Below, piece by piece: positions 23,121 through 31,829 of a stretch of DNA of 38,121 nt (positions are counted from its first letter, which is position 1; each line of letters opens with the position of its first letter). A model generated the notes under the pieces. It saw nothing but the letters and a program-made list of their open reading frames with translations, made no database searches and was not told the origin of the DNA. Source of the stretch: Alphaproteobacteria bacterium. Its GTDB lineage: Bacteria; Patescibacteriota; Minisyncoccia; Phycocordibacterales; JABAAK01. The position numbers were made by a program, and so were the translations under genes. The DNA lies in contig JASGCN010000001.1 of assembly GCA_030054135.1 (NCBI GenBank), positions 168,663-206,783 of the forward strand, given 5' to 3'.

Positions 23121-23456
23121 ATGATTGCTTTTTTGTTAAGATTTGCATTGTACAGTATCGCTCTCTTCATTGTGTACCGATTGGGGTTTTTTCAATTTTC
23201 TGATATGGCAATTGCATTAAAACATATCATTCCAGCGGGCTTGTTGTTGGTACTATTAGATGCATTTGTTCTTGGAATCATTAAAAGCATTACTGTAGTG
23301 ATAAATATTATTACATTTGGCTTTCTTTTTTTGATAATAGACATTGTATCGGTCTACGCTGTAATAACATTTTTAGGGTTTCCAATATTGTATTCTTGGA
23401 TAGTAATTCCAGCTATAGGTATTTTTTATAAAATAGTACAGAATATGCTTAAGTAA
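23121..23456 (+). CDS. Small four-helix membrane protein, unknown (holin-IV-like layout)
   Basis: About 111 residues with four hydrophobic helices. The layout and the segment ...KSITVVINIITFGFLFLIID resemble the small 'phage holin family 4' group of chromosomally encoded membrane proteins, where PITILTLGLF..V-type motifs sit between helices 2 and 3. That assignment is tentative. ATG 23121 is preferred to an in-frame GTG at 23106. It follows secA by 28 bases, and the next gene starts one base after its stop, so the three may be co-transcribed. Confidence 0.6.
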   Translation: MIAFLLRFALYSIALFIVYRLGFFQFSDMAIALKHIIPAGLLLVLLDAFVLGIIKSITVVINIITFGFLFLIIDIVSVYAVITFLGFPILYSWIVIPAIGIFYKIVQNMLK

Positions 23457-23457
23457 T

Positions 23458-23838
23458 ATGAAACGACTATATATACCAACAGGGCACGAAGGGTCAAAAG
23501 AAGCAATTGTTCGTAAAGGGCTTACTATACTTTCGATTTCAGTAGTCCTCTATTATACAAAAGTAATTGACATTACTCCGATAACAATTTCTGGAGTATG
23601 GGCATACCTCGGGTGGATGCTTTTTATTTTTTTTATTATTGACATCCCGCTTGATTTTATTGTTAAAAAATTTATAAAAGACAGTAGTGCTTTATTACTT
23701 TCTGGTATTACAATACTCGTGTATGGGTTAGGGATTTATCTCTATGCGTTATGGAGCACTTCTTTTTTTCTTACTGTGCATTCAGCATGGGCGCTAGGGG
23801 TTGGGGTGTTGTTTACCCTTGTTCGTATTTTAATTTAA
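23458..23838 (+). CDS. Small four-helix membrane protein, unknown
   Basis: 126 residues. A polar N-terminus (MKRLYIPTGHEGSKEAIVRK) leads into about four helices (near 22-36, 45-65, 77-97, 104-125). No family is recognised. The ATG is one base after the stop of the previous membrane protein, and obgE starts four bases after its own stop. It therefore looks like part of a secA-obgE transcription run. Confidence 0.6.
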   Translation: MKRLYIPTGHEGSKEAIVRKGLTILSISVVLYYTKVIDITPITISGVWAYLGWMLFIFFIIDIPLDFIVKKFIKDSSALLLSGITILVYGLGIYLYALWSTSFFLTVHSAWALGVGVLFTLVRILI

Positions 23839-23842
23839 TACT

Positions 23843-24808
23843 ATGTTTATAGACGAACGATTGATACAAGTGAAAGGAGGAAGTGGTGGGGATGGAATTG
23901 TTCATTGGAGAAGAGCACTGTATGAAGCAAAAGGAGGTCCAGATGGAGGCAATGGCGGAAAAGGAGGAGATGTGTATATGGAAGCAGTTCGAAACATTGG
24001 GCTTCTTGCGCAATATCAACACTTGCAATTATTTGCAGCAGAAAATGGAAATGTTGGTGAAGGCAGAAATAGAGAAGGAAAAAGTGGAGATGATATTGTG
24101 GTGCAAGTACCAATTGGTGCAATTGTTACAAATATGGAAACAAGAGAAGTATTTGAGTTTGTTTCTGAAAATGAAAAAATATTAGTTGCTGTTGGGGGAG
24201 AAGGTGGGCTAGGGAATACTCATTTTAAAAGTTCACGAAATACCACACCGTATGAATTTACAAGAGGTGGTAGGCCCCAAGCATACACATTAAAAATTGA
24301 TTTACAACTTATTGCTGATGTAGGAATTATTGGGCTTCCAAATGCAGGGAAATCAACAATGCTTAATACTCTTACCAACGCCCATGCACGCATCGGAGAG
24401 TATCCATTCACCACCATTGAACCAAATTTAGGTTCATTTCATGGGTATATTCTAGCAGATCTTCCGGGGCTTATTGAGGGAGCATCTGTCGGGAAAGGAC
24501 TTGGATATAGATTTCTTAAGCATATTGCACGAACAAAAAAACTATTACATCTTATTTCTCTTGAAAATGATGTTGTGGATGCATACAAGATAGTTCGAAA
24601 AGAGCTAAAAAACTCTCATCATGAATTAGAAAATAAAAAAGAGATTATAGTACTTACCAAAACTGACACAGTGTCAGGAGAAAACATTGAAACTGCCCGA
24701 ATTCGTTTGCGTAAAATTACCAACAATGAAATATTGTTTTTCTCTGCGATAGACGATGAATTAGTAAAACAATTTACAGAAGAATTTTCTCATTTACTAC
24801 AACAATAG
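23843..24808 (+). CDS. obgE: Obg family GTPase (ObgE/CgtA)
   Basis: 321 residues. Obg GTPases act in 50S ribosome assembly and stress control. The glycine-rich Obg fold (1-~155; GGSGGDGIVHWRR, GGPDGGNGGKGGDV) is followed by the G domain: G1 GLPNAGKS (164-171), a conserved Thr in PFTTIEPN, G3 DLPG (206-209), and G4 TKTD (272-275). The C-terminal OCT domain is absent, giving a shorter protein than the ~430-residue forms. The start is four bases after the preceding stop and has no ribosome-binding site. Confidence 0.96.
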   Translation: MFIDERLIQVKGGSGGDGIVHWRRALYEAKGGPDGGNGGKGGDVYMEAVRNIGLLAQYQHLQLFAAENGNVGEGRNREGKSGDDIVVQVPIGAIVTNMETREVFEFVSENEKILVAVGGEGGLGNTHFKSSRNTTPYEFTRGGRPQAYTLKIDLQLIADVGIIGLPNAGKSTMLNTLTNAHARIGEYPFTTIEPNLGSFHGYILADLPGLIEGASVGKGLGYRFLKHIARTKKLLHLISLENDVVDAYKIVRKELKNSHHELENKKEIIVLTKTDTVSGENIETARIRLRKITNNEILFFSAIDDELVKQFTEEFSHLLQQ

Positions 24809-24842
24809 AAACATGTTATTTTTTGCCACTATGGTGTTGGGG

Positions 24843-24848
24843 TATACT
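24843..24848 (+). promoter_or_regulatory. -10 box of the transketolase operon
   Basis: TATACT ends seven bases before ATG 24856. This rules out the in-frame start at 24823, which lies upstream of the promoter. Confidence 0.6.
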
Positions 24849-24855
24849 AGGGTGT

Positions 24856-25746
24856 ATGGAACATTTGACAGACATTGAGATAAAAGAAATAGAAACCTTC
24901 GCTCTTTCGATACGTATTTCAATTATAGAAATGCTTATTGCTGCGGGAAGTGGGCACACTGCAGGCCCCCTCGGCATGGCAGATATTTTTGCAACACTAT
25001 ATCACAAAGTATTAGTGCATAATCCACACGATCCTCATTGGAATAAGCGCGACAGAGTAATACTCTCTAATGGACACATTTGCCCTGTGTTATATGCGAC
25101 TATGGCACATAATGAATATTTTCCTGTGGAAGAACTTCTTTCACTTCGTAAATTTAAATCTCGCTTACAAGGACATCCACATCGAGAATATCTCTCAGGT
25201 ATTGAAACAAGTTCAGGCCCATTAGGAAGTGGGCTTTCTCAAGCACTTGGTATGGCTCTTGCTGAGCGAATGGATGATCCATATACTCAAAAATATTTTT
25301 ATTGTTTTATGGGAGACGGGGAGTTAAATGAAGGACAAGTGTGGGAAGCTCTTATGCATGCAGGAAAAGAAGCAATGAGAAATCTTATTGTAGTGATAGA
25401 TAGAAATAATATTCAAATTGATGGATTTGTAAATGATGTAATGCCTATAGAACCATTGCGTCAAAAGTTTGAATCATTTCATTGGCATGTCATTGAGTGT
25501 GATGGACATAATATTTCTCACATACACCAAGCATTCGGAGAAGCAAAATCTTCCGCACTTCCATCTATCATTATTGCACACACTATTCCTGGGAAAGGAG
25601 TACACGCATTTGAATATGATTATCGATGGCATGGAAATCCACCAGGCAAAGGGCCTGAAAATTTTTGGAAAAAACAGGACCAAGCCAAAAATGCACTCAA
25701 TGAATTAAGATCATTAGGGGGGCGACTTAATGATATGACACGATAA
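24856..25746 (+). CDS. tkt: Transketolase, N-terminal (thiamine diphosphate-binding) subunit
   Basis: 296 residues. It corresponds to the first third of a full transketolase, which moves two-carbon units between sugar phosphates. SGHTAGPLG and HICPVLYA are early family motifs, and the thiamine diphosphate motif GDGELNEGQVWEA is present with RNNIQIDG. The pyrimidine-binding and C-terminal parts are encoded by the next gene, one base after its stop, so this is a split two-subunit enzyme as in many archaea and some bacteria. It supplies ribose 5-phosphate with rpiB and rpe; PRPP synthetase is at 33395. Confidence 0.95.
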   Translation: MEHLTDIEIKEIETFALSIRISIIEMLIAAGSGHTAGPLGMADIFATLYHKVLVHNPHDPHWNKRDRVILSNGHICPVLYATMAHNEYFPVEELLSLRKFKSRLQGHPHREYLSGIETSSGPLGSGLSQALGMALAERMDDPYTQKYFYCFMGDGELNEGQVWEALMHAGKEAMRNLIVVIDRNNIQIDGFVNDVMPIEPLRQKFESFHWHVIECDGHNISHIHQAFGEAKSSALPSIIIAHTIPGKGVHAFEYDYRWHGNPPGKGPENFWKKQDQAKNALNELRSLGGRLNDMTR

Positions 25747-25747
25747 T

Positions 25748-26752
25748 ATGATTAATCCAAATTTATTTCTAGTGTATGATTTTTCAACGCAAAAAAAATT
25801 GAGCCCCATTCGAAAGGGCTTTGGTATGGGTCTTGTTGAAGCTGGTAAAAAAAATGAAGATGTGGTGGCCCTGTGCTGCGATCTCACTGAGTCGACGCAA
25901 ATGCATCTTTTTAAAGATACCTTTCCAAAAAGATTTATCGAAGTAGGAATCGCAGAACAATCAATGGCTTCTGTTGCAAGTGGTATGGCGGCTATGGGTA
26001 AAATTCCATTTTTTTCATCATATGCCATGTTTTCTCCCGGAAGAAATTGGGAACAAATTCGTACTACTATTTGTTATAACAATTCAAATTGTAAAATAGT
26101 TGGATCTCACGCTGGGGTAAGTGTTGGGCCTGACGGCGGAACACATCAAGCAATTGAAGATATTGCAATTGTTCGTGTGATTCCACGAATGACAGTTGTT
26201 GTGCCATGTGACGCAGAACAAGCAAGAAAAGCAACACTCGCACTCGCAGAAATGACAGGCCCGGCATATATTCGTTTACAACGAGAAGACACTCCTTTGA
26301 TTACTTCTTCTGAAACTCCATTTGAAATAGGAAAAGTTCAAGTGTTGTTTGATACTGGGAAATCCACTAAACACATCTATGATGTATTGATCTCTGTGTG
26401 CGGTGGAGTAACTGCACAAGCCCTCGACGCAGCACATGCTCTCGCTCAAGACGGATATGCAATTCGTGTTGTTAATGTGCATACCATTAAACCGCTCGAT
26501 ACTATGTTAGTGCAGTTTGCAAAAGAATCTACCTCTGTAGTAACTATAGAAGAACACCAACGCATTGGAGGGTTGGGGGGTGCGGTTGCAGAACTTATTT
26601 CAGAGCATGCTCCTAAAAAAGTATTGCGTATTGGAATTAATGATGAGTTTGGACAATCAGGAACACCAAATGAGTTATTAAAACATTACAAACTTGATGC
26701 TGAAAGTATTGCTGTAAGTATTCGTGCTATGCTAAAAGAATATGACAATTGA
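25748..26752 (+). CDS. tkt: Transketolase, C-terminal subunit
   Basis: 334 residues. The pyrimidine-binding domain of transketolase (about 20-185; FIEVGIAEQSMASVASGMA contains the catalytic Glu, and SVGPDGGTHQAIED follows). The C-terminal domain starts at about 200 and includes HTIKPLD and EEHQRIGGLGGAVAE. It complements the N-terminal subunit encoded immediately upstream; neither half has the complete active site alone. Its stop overlaps the start of the DedA-like gene by 11 bases. Confidence 0.95.
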   Translation: MINPNLFLVYDFSTQKKLSPIRKGFGMGLVEAGKKNEDVVALCCDLTESTQMHLFKDTFPKRFIEVGIAEQSMASVASGMAAMGKIPFFSSYAMFSPGRNWEQIRTTICYNNSNCKIVGSHAGVSVGPDGGTHQAIEDIAIVRVIPRMTVVVPCDAEQARKATLALAEMTGPAYIRLQREDTPLITSSETPFEIGKVQVLFDTGKSTKHIYDVLISVCGGVTAQALDAAHALAQDGYAIRVVNVHTIKPLDTMLVQFAKESTSVVTIEEHQRIGGLGGAVAELISEHAPKKVLRIGINDEFGQSGTPNELLKHYKLDAESIAVSIRAMLKEYDN

Positions 26753-27395
26753 TTTTTCCATCTTTGATTTTTTTTTACAAATTTACAACTTTTTTGCAAT
26801 GGGTCCTGAACAAGTGTTGCAACATATTGCAGGATTAAATCCTTTAATCATTGCAATAGTATTGGCACTATTCGGAGAAATTGGTATGCACGTAGGGGGT
26901 ATTTTTTTTGCAAAATATGATCTCTCTGTTGTAGTTTTGTTGAGTGTGGTTATTTTTTTTGGGTATGTGTATGATTTGTTTGTGTTTGTTTTAATTCGTT
27001 ACATTCTTAAGAAAAGTAAATTTGTGCATGACCATATCGATGAACATAGAGTGATTAATCAGTTGCAAGATTTTTTTAAAAAGAAAATAAACTCTGGGTT
27101 TTTGTATGAAATCTTTTTTTTAGTAATAATGAAAGTTATCCCGGGGAGCAGGCTTTTGTTTGTTGTGTATCCACTGGTGTCCTCAATAACACTTAGACAT
27201 TTTACAGTGTTAAATCTTTTTGCAACAGTTATAACATCTGGGTCATTTGTTCTTTCAGGATACATTATAGGGAAAGGATTGATAGAGTACACATCATTTT
27301 CATCATCAGTGTTTTTATATATGTTGGTATTGGTAGTGGTGGTTGCTTTTATCGTTCCAGGGTTCATTTTGAAATATATACAAAAGAAATCTTAA
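26742..27395 (+). CDS. DedA-like membrane protein
   Basis: 217 residues with about five helices. The segment EIFFLVIMKVIPGSRLLFVVYPL followed by helices and GYIIGKG resembles the DedA/SNARE-associated family, in which an F..R..PG.R motif lies in a re-entrant loop; here the first Arg is Lys. DedA proteins are lipid flippases or membrane-potential-related transporters, so a phospholipid role is possible. The start overlaps the transketolase C gene by 11 bases, and its stop overlaps the stop of the convergent pfkB-type gene. It is divergent, so family confidence is moderate. Confidence 0.65.
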   Translation: MTIDFSIFDFFLQIYNFFAMGPEQVLQHIAGLNPLIIAIVLALFGEIGMHVGGIFFAKYDLSVVVLLSVVIFFGYVYDLFVFVLIRYILKKSKFVHDHIDEHRVINQLQDFFKKKINSGFLYEIFFLVIMKVIPGSRLLFVVYPLVSSITLRHFTVLNLFATVITSGSFVLSGYIIGKGLIEYTSFSSSVFLYMLVLVVVVAFIVPGFILKYIQKKS

Positions 27396-28411
27396 ATTTT
27401 TTTGACAGTATACGAATGCGGTCGAGTAGCTAAATATTTTTCAAGACTATGCATAGTGAGAAGATTGGTTTGTGCGCCAATTGCTTGTACCACCGCCATA
27501 GAATTAATCGGAGCGCGGAGCAGTGCGTCTTCTGGAGAATATCCAAGAGCAAGCATACTAGTAAAAGTCGATGCGAATGCATCTCCGGCCCCAGTTCGTT
27601 GTGTTGGTGGAGCGATGTCTGGATATATAGGACAGAAATAATTCTGATTATTATATCGCATGTATGATCCTTTAGGCCCATCGGTGATACAAATAATACC
27701 GTTAGGGGATAATGCTTGCATAGTAGCAAGGAGGGTATGAATTGATCTTATATTTTGTTTTGTAATAAGTTGAGCTTCTTCAACATTACATATGCATATC
27801 CCTGCGCGCGCGTATATTCTCTTGAGTCGCTCTACTCCTGCACTCATTTGAAATGTTCCAGGTTGAAATACAAGTACAGTGTGTGGTGCCTGTTCTAGCC
27901 AATCAGCGATATCATCATGCAATGTTTCAGCATACTTACCAAGAGAGGAAAGATATAAATATTTTACAGATAAGTTTTTTGGGAGGGAAATAGTATATGT
28001 TTCGTGCTTCACAAGTATTGTGCGCTCTGCGTTTTTTGTAAGCACATAATGTACATTTGTTTTTCCATTTTTTTGTCTTTGTATATGTATATCATCCACA
28101 CCGTTCTTTTTTAATTGGGCAACGCACATATCTCCTAATGTGTCATCTCCCACGACAGTTAAAAAAGCAGAACTAAGGCCTAATCGTGCAGCTGCTACTG
28201 ATGCGTTAGCTGAATTTCCGACTCCATATACAGTGGTATCTTTTTTAAATGGGATTTTACTACCCCAAGGAATATGTAGCGTCTCTTTTTTTTCTCCAAA
28301 TAGATTAAAAATGCTTTTCGTTGAGTGTATTTCTCCTGCTTCAAGCTCTATGAAGATATCCACCGCGGTGTCTCCAATCCCAATAAAATCATATTTTTTA
28401 AATTCTTCCAT
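27392..28411 (-). CDS. PfkB family carbohydrate kinase
   Basis: 339 residues with the ribokinase fold. The N-terminal signature GVGNSANASVAAARLGL binds the sugar, VGDDTLGD follows, and the C-terminal signature RTGAGDAFAS (catalytic Asp) binds ATP and forms the anion hole. Substrate could be ribose, fructose 6-phosphate, adenosine or another sugar; the sequence does not decide. A -10 box CATAAT (28423-28418) lies exactly six bases before the ATG, predicting a leaderless mRNA. It is divergent from thrS with 64 bases between the start codons. Confidence 0.88.
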   Translation of the reverse strand: MEEFKKYDFIGIGDTAVDIFIELEAGEIHSTKSIFNLFGEKKETLHIPWGSKIPFKKDTTVYGVGNSANASVAAARLGLSSAFLTVVGDDTLGDMCVAQLKKNGVDDIHIQRQKNGKTNVHYVLTKNAERTILVKHETYTISLPKNLSVKYLYLSSLGKYAETLHDDIADWLEQAPHTVLVFQPGTFQMSAGVERLKRIYARAGICICNVEEAQLITKQNIRSIHTLLATMQALSPNGIICITDGPKGSYMRYNNQNYFCPIYPDIAPPTQRTGAGDAFASTFTSMLALGYSPEDALLRAPINSMAVVQAIGAQTNLLTMHSLEKYLATRPHSYTVKKI

Positions 28412-28459
28412 ATTTCTATTATGGCACAGACATCTCTGTATCTTTTTATTCTTTCAATT

Positions 28460-28468
28460 TGATATACT
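28460..28468 (+). promoter_or_regulatory. Extended -10 promoter of thrS
   Basis: TGA-TATACT fits an extended -10 (hexamer at 28463-28468), which can work without a good -35. It ends seven bases before ATG 28476. Confidence 0.6.
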
Positions 28469-28475
28469 ATTGAGT

Positions 28476-30236
28476 ATGATCCAATCTCCAACAGCTCTTC
28501 ATGAGCGTAGGCACTCACTCGCACACCTACTGGCAGCAGCAGTTCTTGAACTTTACCCAGACGCAGAACACAGCATAGGACCTGCTATAGATGATGGGTT
28601 TTATTATGATATTCTTTTTAAAACACCAATTACGAATGTTGATTTACCACACATAGAAAAACGAATGAAAGAAATTCTTTCAACATGGAAAACCCCAACA
28701 CTTCAGGAAATATCCTCCGAACAAGCAAAAAAAATGTATGAAAATAATCAATTCAAAGCAGAACTCATACATGATATCATTTCTCGTGGAGAAAAAATAA
28801 CAACAGTAACATTTGGTAATTTTACTGATCTTTGTGAGGGGGGGCATGTAGCAGATATTTCTATTGTAGATCCAGAATCTTTTTGTTTGACAACAACTGC
28901 AGGAGCATATTGGCGGGGAGATGAAAACTTACAGCAGCTTACTCGTATATATGGGTATGCATTTAATACAAAAGAAGAACTTACTCAATATATTACTCAA
29001 AAAGAGGAAGCAAAAAAAAGAGACCACCGAATTATAGGAAAACAATTAGGACTTTTCTTTTTTTCTGATTTAGTCGGGCCAGGACTTCCACTGTGGACTC
29101 CTAAAGGAACTCTTCTCCGTCACACACTTGATAATTATGTGTGGCAATTAAGAAAAAAAGCTGGGTTTGAGCGAGTGTCAGTACCACACCTCACAAAAAC
29201 AAATTTGTATAAAAAATCTGGACATTGGGATAAATACGCAGAAGATTTATTTAAAGTACATACACGTGATGATAAGGTGTATTGTATTAAACCAATGAAC
29301 TGTCCACACCACACACAAATTTTTTCTTCAGAGTTGAGAAGTTATCGTGATTTACCACAACGATATGCAGAAACCACTATGGTCTATCGAGATGAACAGT
29401 CGGGAGAGCTTGCAGGACTTACTCGTGTACTTTCAATCACGCAAGATGATGCACATATTTTTTGTCGTGAGAAGCAATTATCAGAAGAAGTAAACACTAC
29501 CATAGCATTGATTCAAGAGTTTTACACTACACTTGGGTTTACTTCTCTTACACCTAGATTTTCTCGTAGAGACATGGGTACACCTGAAAAGTATTTGGGT
29601 TCTCCAGAAGATTGGGATAAAGGAGAAAATGTTATACGCACTATACTTGATCGCGATTGGAATGGAATATGGGTTGATGGAGAAGGAGAAGCAGCATTTT
29701 ATGGCGCAAAAATTGACTTTTTAGCAATGGATGCATTGGGGCGTAAACATCAAGTAGCGACAATACAAATTGATTTTGTACAACCAAAAAATCTTGAATG
29801 TACGTATATCAATGAAGAAGGCAAAAAAGAGAATGTGGTTATGATCCATTGTGCAATTATGGGCTCCATTGAAAGATTTATAGCAACCTACCTTGAACAC
29901 ACTGGGGGGCGTATGCCTTTTTGGCTTGCTCCAGAGCAGCTACGTGTACTTACAATTGGAGACATTGGGGAGTATAAAAACTCAATTGAAAATATTTTAA
30001 CAAAAATAATTTTTGAAAAACCACTCACGCACAATATACTGCGATACAGCATTGATGCGACCAAAGAAAGTGTCGGTAAAAAAATTCATAATGCTCAAAC
30101 CGAACACATTCCAATGTTGCTTATTGTGGGTGGGAAAGATGCAGCGGCAGGCACAATCACAATTCAGTATGAAGATAAAAAAGAGGTAATAGAACTCAAG
30201 GCACTTGAATTGTATCTTTCCTCCATCACAGTATAA
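28476..30236 (+). CDS. thrS: Threonyl-tRNA synthetase lacking the TGS domain
   Basis: 586 residues. It starts directly with the N2 editing domain: HSLAH (13-17) and CEGGH (120-124) supply the zinc/editing histidines and cysteine, with TAGAYWRGDE at the end. The class II catalytic core follows, with zinc-ligand Cys276 in MNCPHH, motif 2 around YRDEQSGEL, and motif 3 near the end of the core. A C-terminal anticodon domain starts near 490. The ~60-residue N1 (TGS) domain of E. coli ThrRS is missing. A longer in-frame reading to 28140 is antisense to the kinase gene and does not look like TGS, so the ATG with the nearby -10 box is preferred. Confidence 0.96.
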   Translation: MIQSPTALHERRHSLAHLLAAAVLELYPDAEHSIGPAIDDGFYYDILFKTPITNVDLPHIEKRMKEILSTWKTPTLQEISSEQAKKMYENNQFKAELIHDIISRGEKITTVTFGNFTDLCEGGHVADISIVDPESFCLTTTAGAYWRGDENLQQLTRIYGYAFNTKEELTQYITQKEEAKKRDHRIIGKQLGLFFFSDLVGPGLPLWTPKGTLLRHTLDNYVWQLRKKAGFERVSVPHLTKTNLYKKSGHWDKYAEDLFKVHTRDDKVYCIKPMNCPHHTQIFSSELRSYRDLPQRYAETTMVYRDEQSGELAGLTRVLSITQDDAHIFCREKQLSEEVNTTIALIQEFYTTLGFTSLTPRFSRRDMGTPEKYLGSPEDWDKGENVIRTILDRDWNGIWVDGEGEAAFYGAKIDFLAMDALGRKHQVATIQIDFVQPKNLECTYINEEGKKENVVMIHCAIMGSIERFIATYLEHTGGRMPFWLAPEQLRVLTIGDIGEYKNSIENILTKIIFEKPLTHNILRYSIDATKESVGKKIHNAQTEHIPMLLIVGGKDAAAGTITIQYEDKKEVIELKALELYLSSITV

Positions 30237-30250
30237 AGAAACCACAAAAC

Positions 30251-30281
30251 AAAAAACGTCGGGCGGTGCCCGACGTTTTTT
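30251..30281. terminator. Intrinsic terminator between thrS and the DUF378 gene
   Basis: AAAAAACGTCGGGC and GCCCGACGTTTTTT form a perfect 14-bp stem with a GGT loop. Flanking A and T runs let it work on both strands, so it can end thrS and the convergent DUF378 gene. Confidence 0.9.
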
Positions 30282-30299
30282 GCTGTAGTACTGAAAAAA

Positions 30300-30497
30300 T
30301 TATTTAATTTTTTTGAAGTTTACTACATATACAACTCCCGCTATACCTACTACTAGGTATACGATATTTGCAATTGTTGAAGACGACCCAAGAAGAGCAT
30401 CAACAACATTTAATGAGTTTCCTGAAAAGTGTCCAACTGCCACAAGACCCCAGTTAAGAGCTCCGATGATAGTCAACACTTTCACTGCCATATTCAT
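30300..30497 (-). CDS. DUF378 family small membrane protein
   Basis: 65 residues with two helices (about 5-25 and 40-60). The start VLTIIGALNWGLVAVGHF and the end VYLVVGIAGVVYV match the DUF378 family, whose hallmark is the GALNWGLVG motif. The role is unknown. Three in-frame ATGs occur (30503, 30497, 30491); 30497 is chosen because TATATT (30509-30504) ends six bases before it. A strong terminator lies downstream. Confidence 0.8.
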   Translation of the reverse strand: MNMAVKVLTIIGALNWGLVAVGHFSGNSLNVVDALLGSSSTIANIVYLVVGIAGVVYVVNFKKIK

Positions 30498-30565
30498 ATT
30501 CATAATATAAAATAAAATTTTATTTTTTATAATGTACTGGTTTCCCAGTACATATATAGTATAAC

Positions 30566-31027
30566 TCATTTTTTACTTTTGTATAATATAATACCCACTG
30601 CCACCGCTACATTAAGTGATTCCTTTTTTCCAAACATAGGAATTGCAATATGTTTTTTTACTTGCAATAAAGTTTCCGGAGAGACTCCATCTACTTCGTT
30701 TCCAAAAATAAATGCAGTGGGAATTGAGTAATTGTACTCAGTGTATGGAATGGCAGTTACACTCAGTTCAACACATACTGGAGTATGCGTGTGTGCGCAT
30801 GCACGAAGGGCGTCTGTAGTGGTGGGTGTATATTTCCAATCAACTATTTTCTCTGCTCCGAGAGAAGCTTTATTAATTTTTTGTACTTCTCGCCCAAACC
30901 TGTCTATGGGGGTAGGGGTAGTCCCCACACAGAATATTTTTTCAATGCCAACTGCTTCACAAGTGCGAAGTATACTCCCAACATTTTCCATGCTACGAAT
31001 ATTTTCACATATTAATATATGTTTCAT
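30566..31027 (-). CDS. SpoU/TrmH family RNA 2'-O-methyltransferase
   Basis: 153 residues, a small SPOUT methyltransferase that uses S-adenosylmethionine to methylate tRNA or rRNA ribose. Motif 1 is ENIRSMENVGSILRTCEAVG, motif 2 FIFGNEVDGVS, and motif 3 IPMFGKKESLNVAVAVGI, in the usual order and forming the trefoil knot. No extra RNA-binding domain is present, so it resembles TrmL/TrmH minimal enzymes. The ATG two codons into the longest ORF is preferred (KHILICENIRS aligns with the family start). It is divergent from pheS. Confidence 0.92.
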   Translation of the reverse strand: MKHILICENIRSMENVGSILRTCEAVGIEKIFCVGTTPTPIDRFGREVQKINKASLGAEKIVDWKYTPTTTDALRACAHTHTPVCVELSVTAIPYTEYNYSIPTAFIFGNEVDGVSPETLLQVKKHIAIPMFGKKESLNVAVAVGIILYKSKK

Positions 31028-31082
31028 ACCCAAGCATAGCGTGTTTCAAAAATTAATACTACCAATGTAACAATAACAATGT

Positions 31083-31088
31083 CATAAT
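31083..31088 (+). promoter_or_regulatory. -10 box of the pheS-pheT operon
   Basis: CATAAT ends exactly six bases before the pheS ATG, predicting a leaderless mRNA. No good -35 is visible. Confidence 0.5.
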
Positions 31089-31094
31089 ACAGAT

Positions 31095-31820
31095 ATGCCA
31101 CAGCTCGATGATAAAGGATATGAACATCCAATTACCGCTCTCATAGATGAAATCGCTTTTGAATTTTCTGGAAGAGGGTACACCATCGTATTGGGAAATG
31201 AATTAGAAACAGAAAAATATAATTTTGATGCTCTTAATATTCCAAAAGACCACCCTGCGCGTACCATGCATGATACATTTTGGATTAAAGATAAACCCGG
31301 GTATTTGTTGCGAACACATACATCGCCCGTACAAATTCACTACATGGAAGAAAATAAAACTATATTAGAGAATGAAGGAACAATTAAAATAATTGTTCCA
31401 GGAAAAGTATTTAGAAATGAAGCGACAGATGCAACTCACGAAGTACAGTTTCATCAATGTGAAGGGTTGGTAGTCGGCAAAAACATAAGCATTGGACATC
31501 TTAAAGAAGCAATTGAAAGTTTTATGAAAATAGCTTTCTATCCAGAAGTGAAATTGCGTTATCGCTCGAGCTATTTTCCATTTACCGAGCCAAGTATGGA
31601 GGTCGATATTTGTCTACCAGGGACAAATCGATGGCTTGAAGTATTAGGAGCAGGTATGGTGCATAAAAATGTGTTTGAATCAGTTGGTATTGATAGTGAT
31701 GTATACACTGGTTTTGCATTTGGTATTGGGCTTGAAAGAATTTTAATGATCAGACATAACATTGACGATGTTCGAGAGTTTTTTAATGGAGATTTGCGTT
31801 TTTCCACACAATTCAAATAA
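31095..31820 (+). CDS. pheS: Phenylalanyl-tRNA synthetase alpha subunit (short)
   Basis: 241 residues, compared with ~330 in most bacteria. The N-terminal coiled coil that contacts tRNA-Phe is missing, and the protein starts with the class II catalytic fold. DHPARTMHDTFW and LLRTHTSPVQIHYM are family motifs; motif 2 is VFRNEATDATH, and motif 3 is GFAFGIGLERILMIRH. EVDICLPGTNRWLEVLGAGMVH is the substrate region. It pairs with the unusually short PheT encoded nine bases downstream. The core is well kept, so aminoacylation should be intact. Confidence 0.95.
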   Translation: MPQLDDKGYEHPITALIDEIAFEFSGRGYTIVLGNELETEKYNFDALNIPKDHPARTMHDTFWIKDKPGYLLRTHTSPVQIHYMEENKTILENEGTIKIIVPGKVFRNEATDATHEVQFHQCEGLVVGKNISIGHLKEAIESFMKIAFYPEVKLRYRSSYFPFTEPSMEVDICLPGTNRWLEVLGAGMVHKNVFESVGIDSDVYTGFAFGIGLERILMIRHNIDDVREFFNGDLRFSTQFK

Positions 31821-31829
31821 CAAAAATAT

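Noticed and set aside
28140-28475. In-frame N-terminal extension of thrS that would make a 698-residue protein
   Set aside because: It is antisense to the PfkB-type kinase, does not look like a TGS domain, and the thrS -10 box lies at its end.
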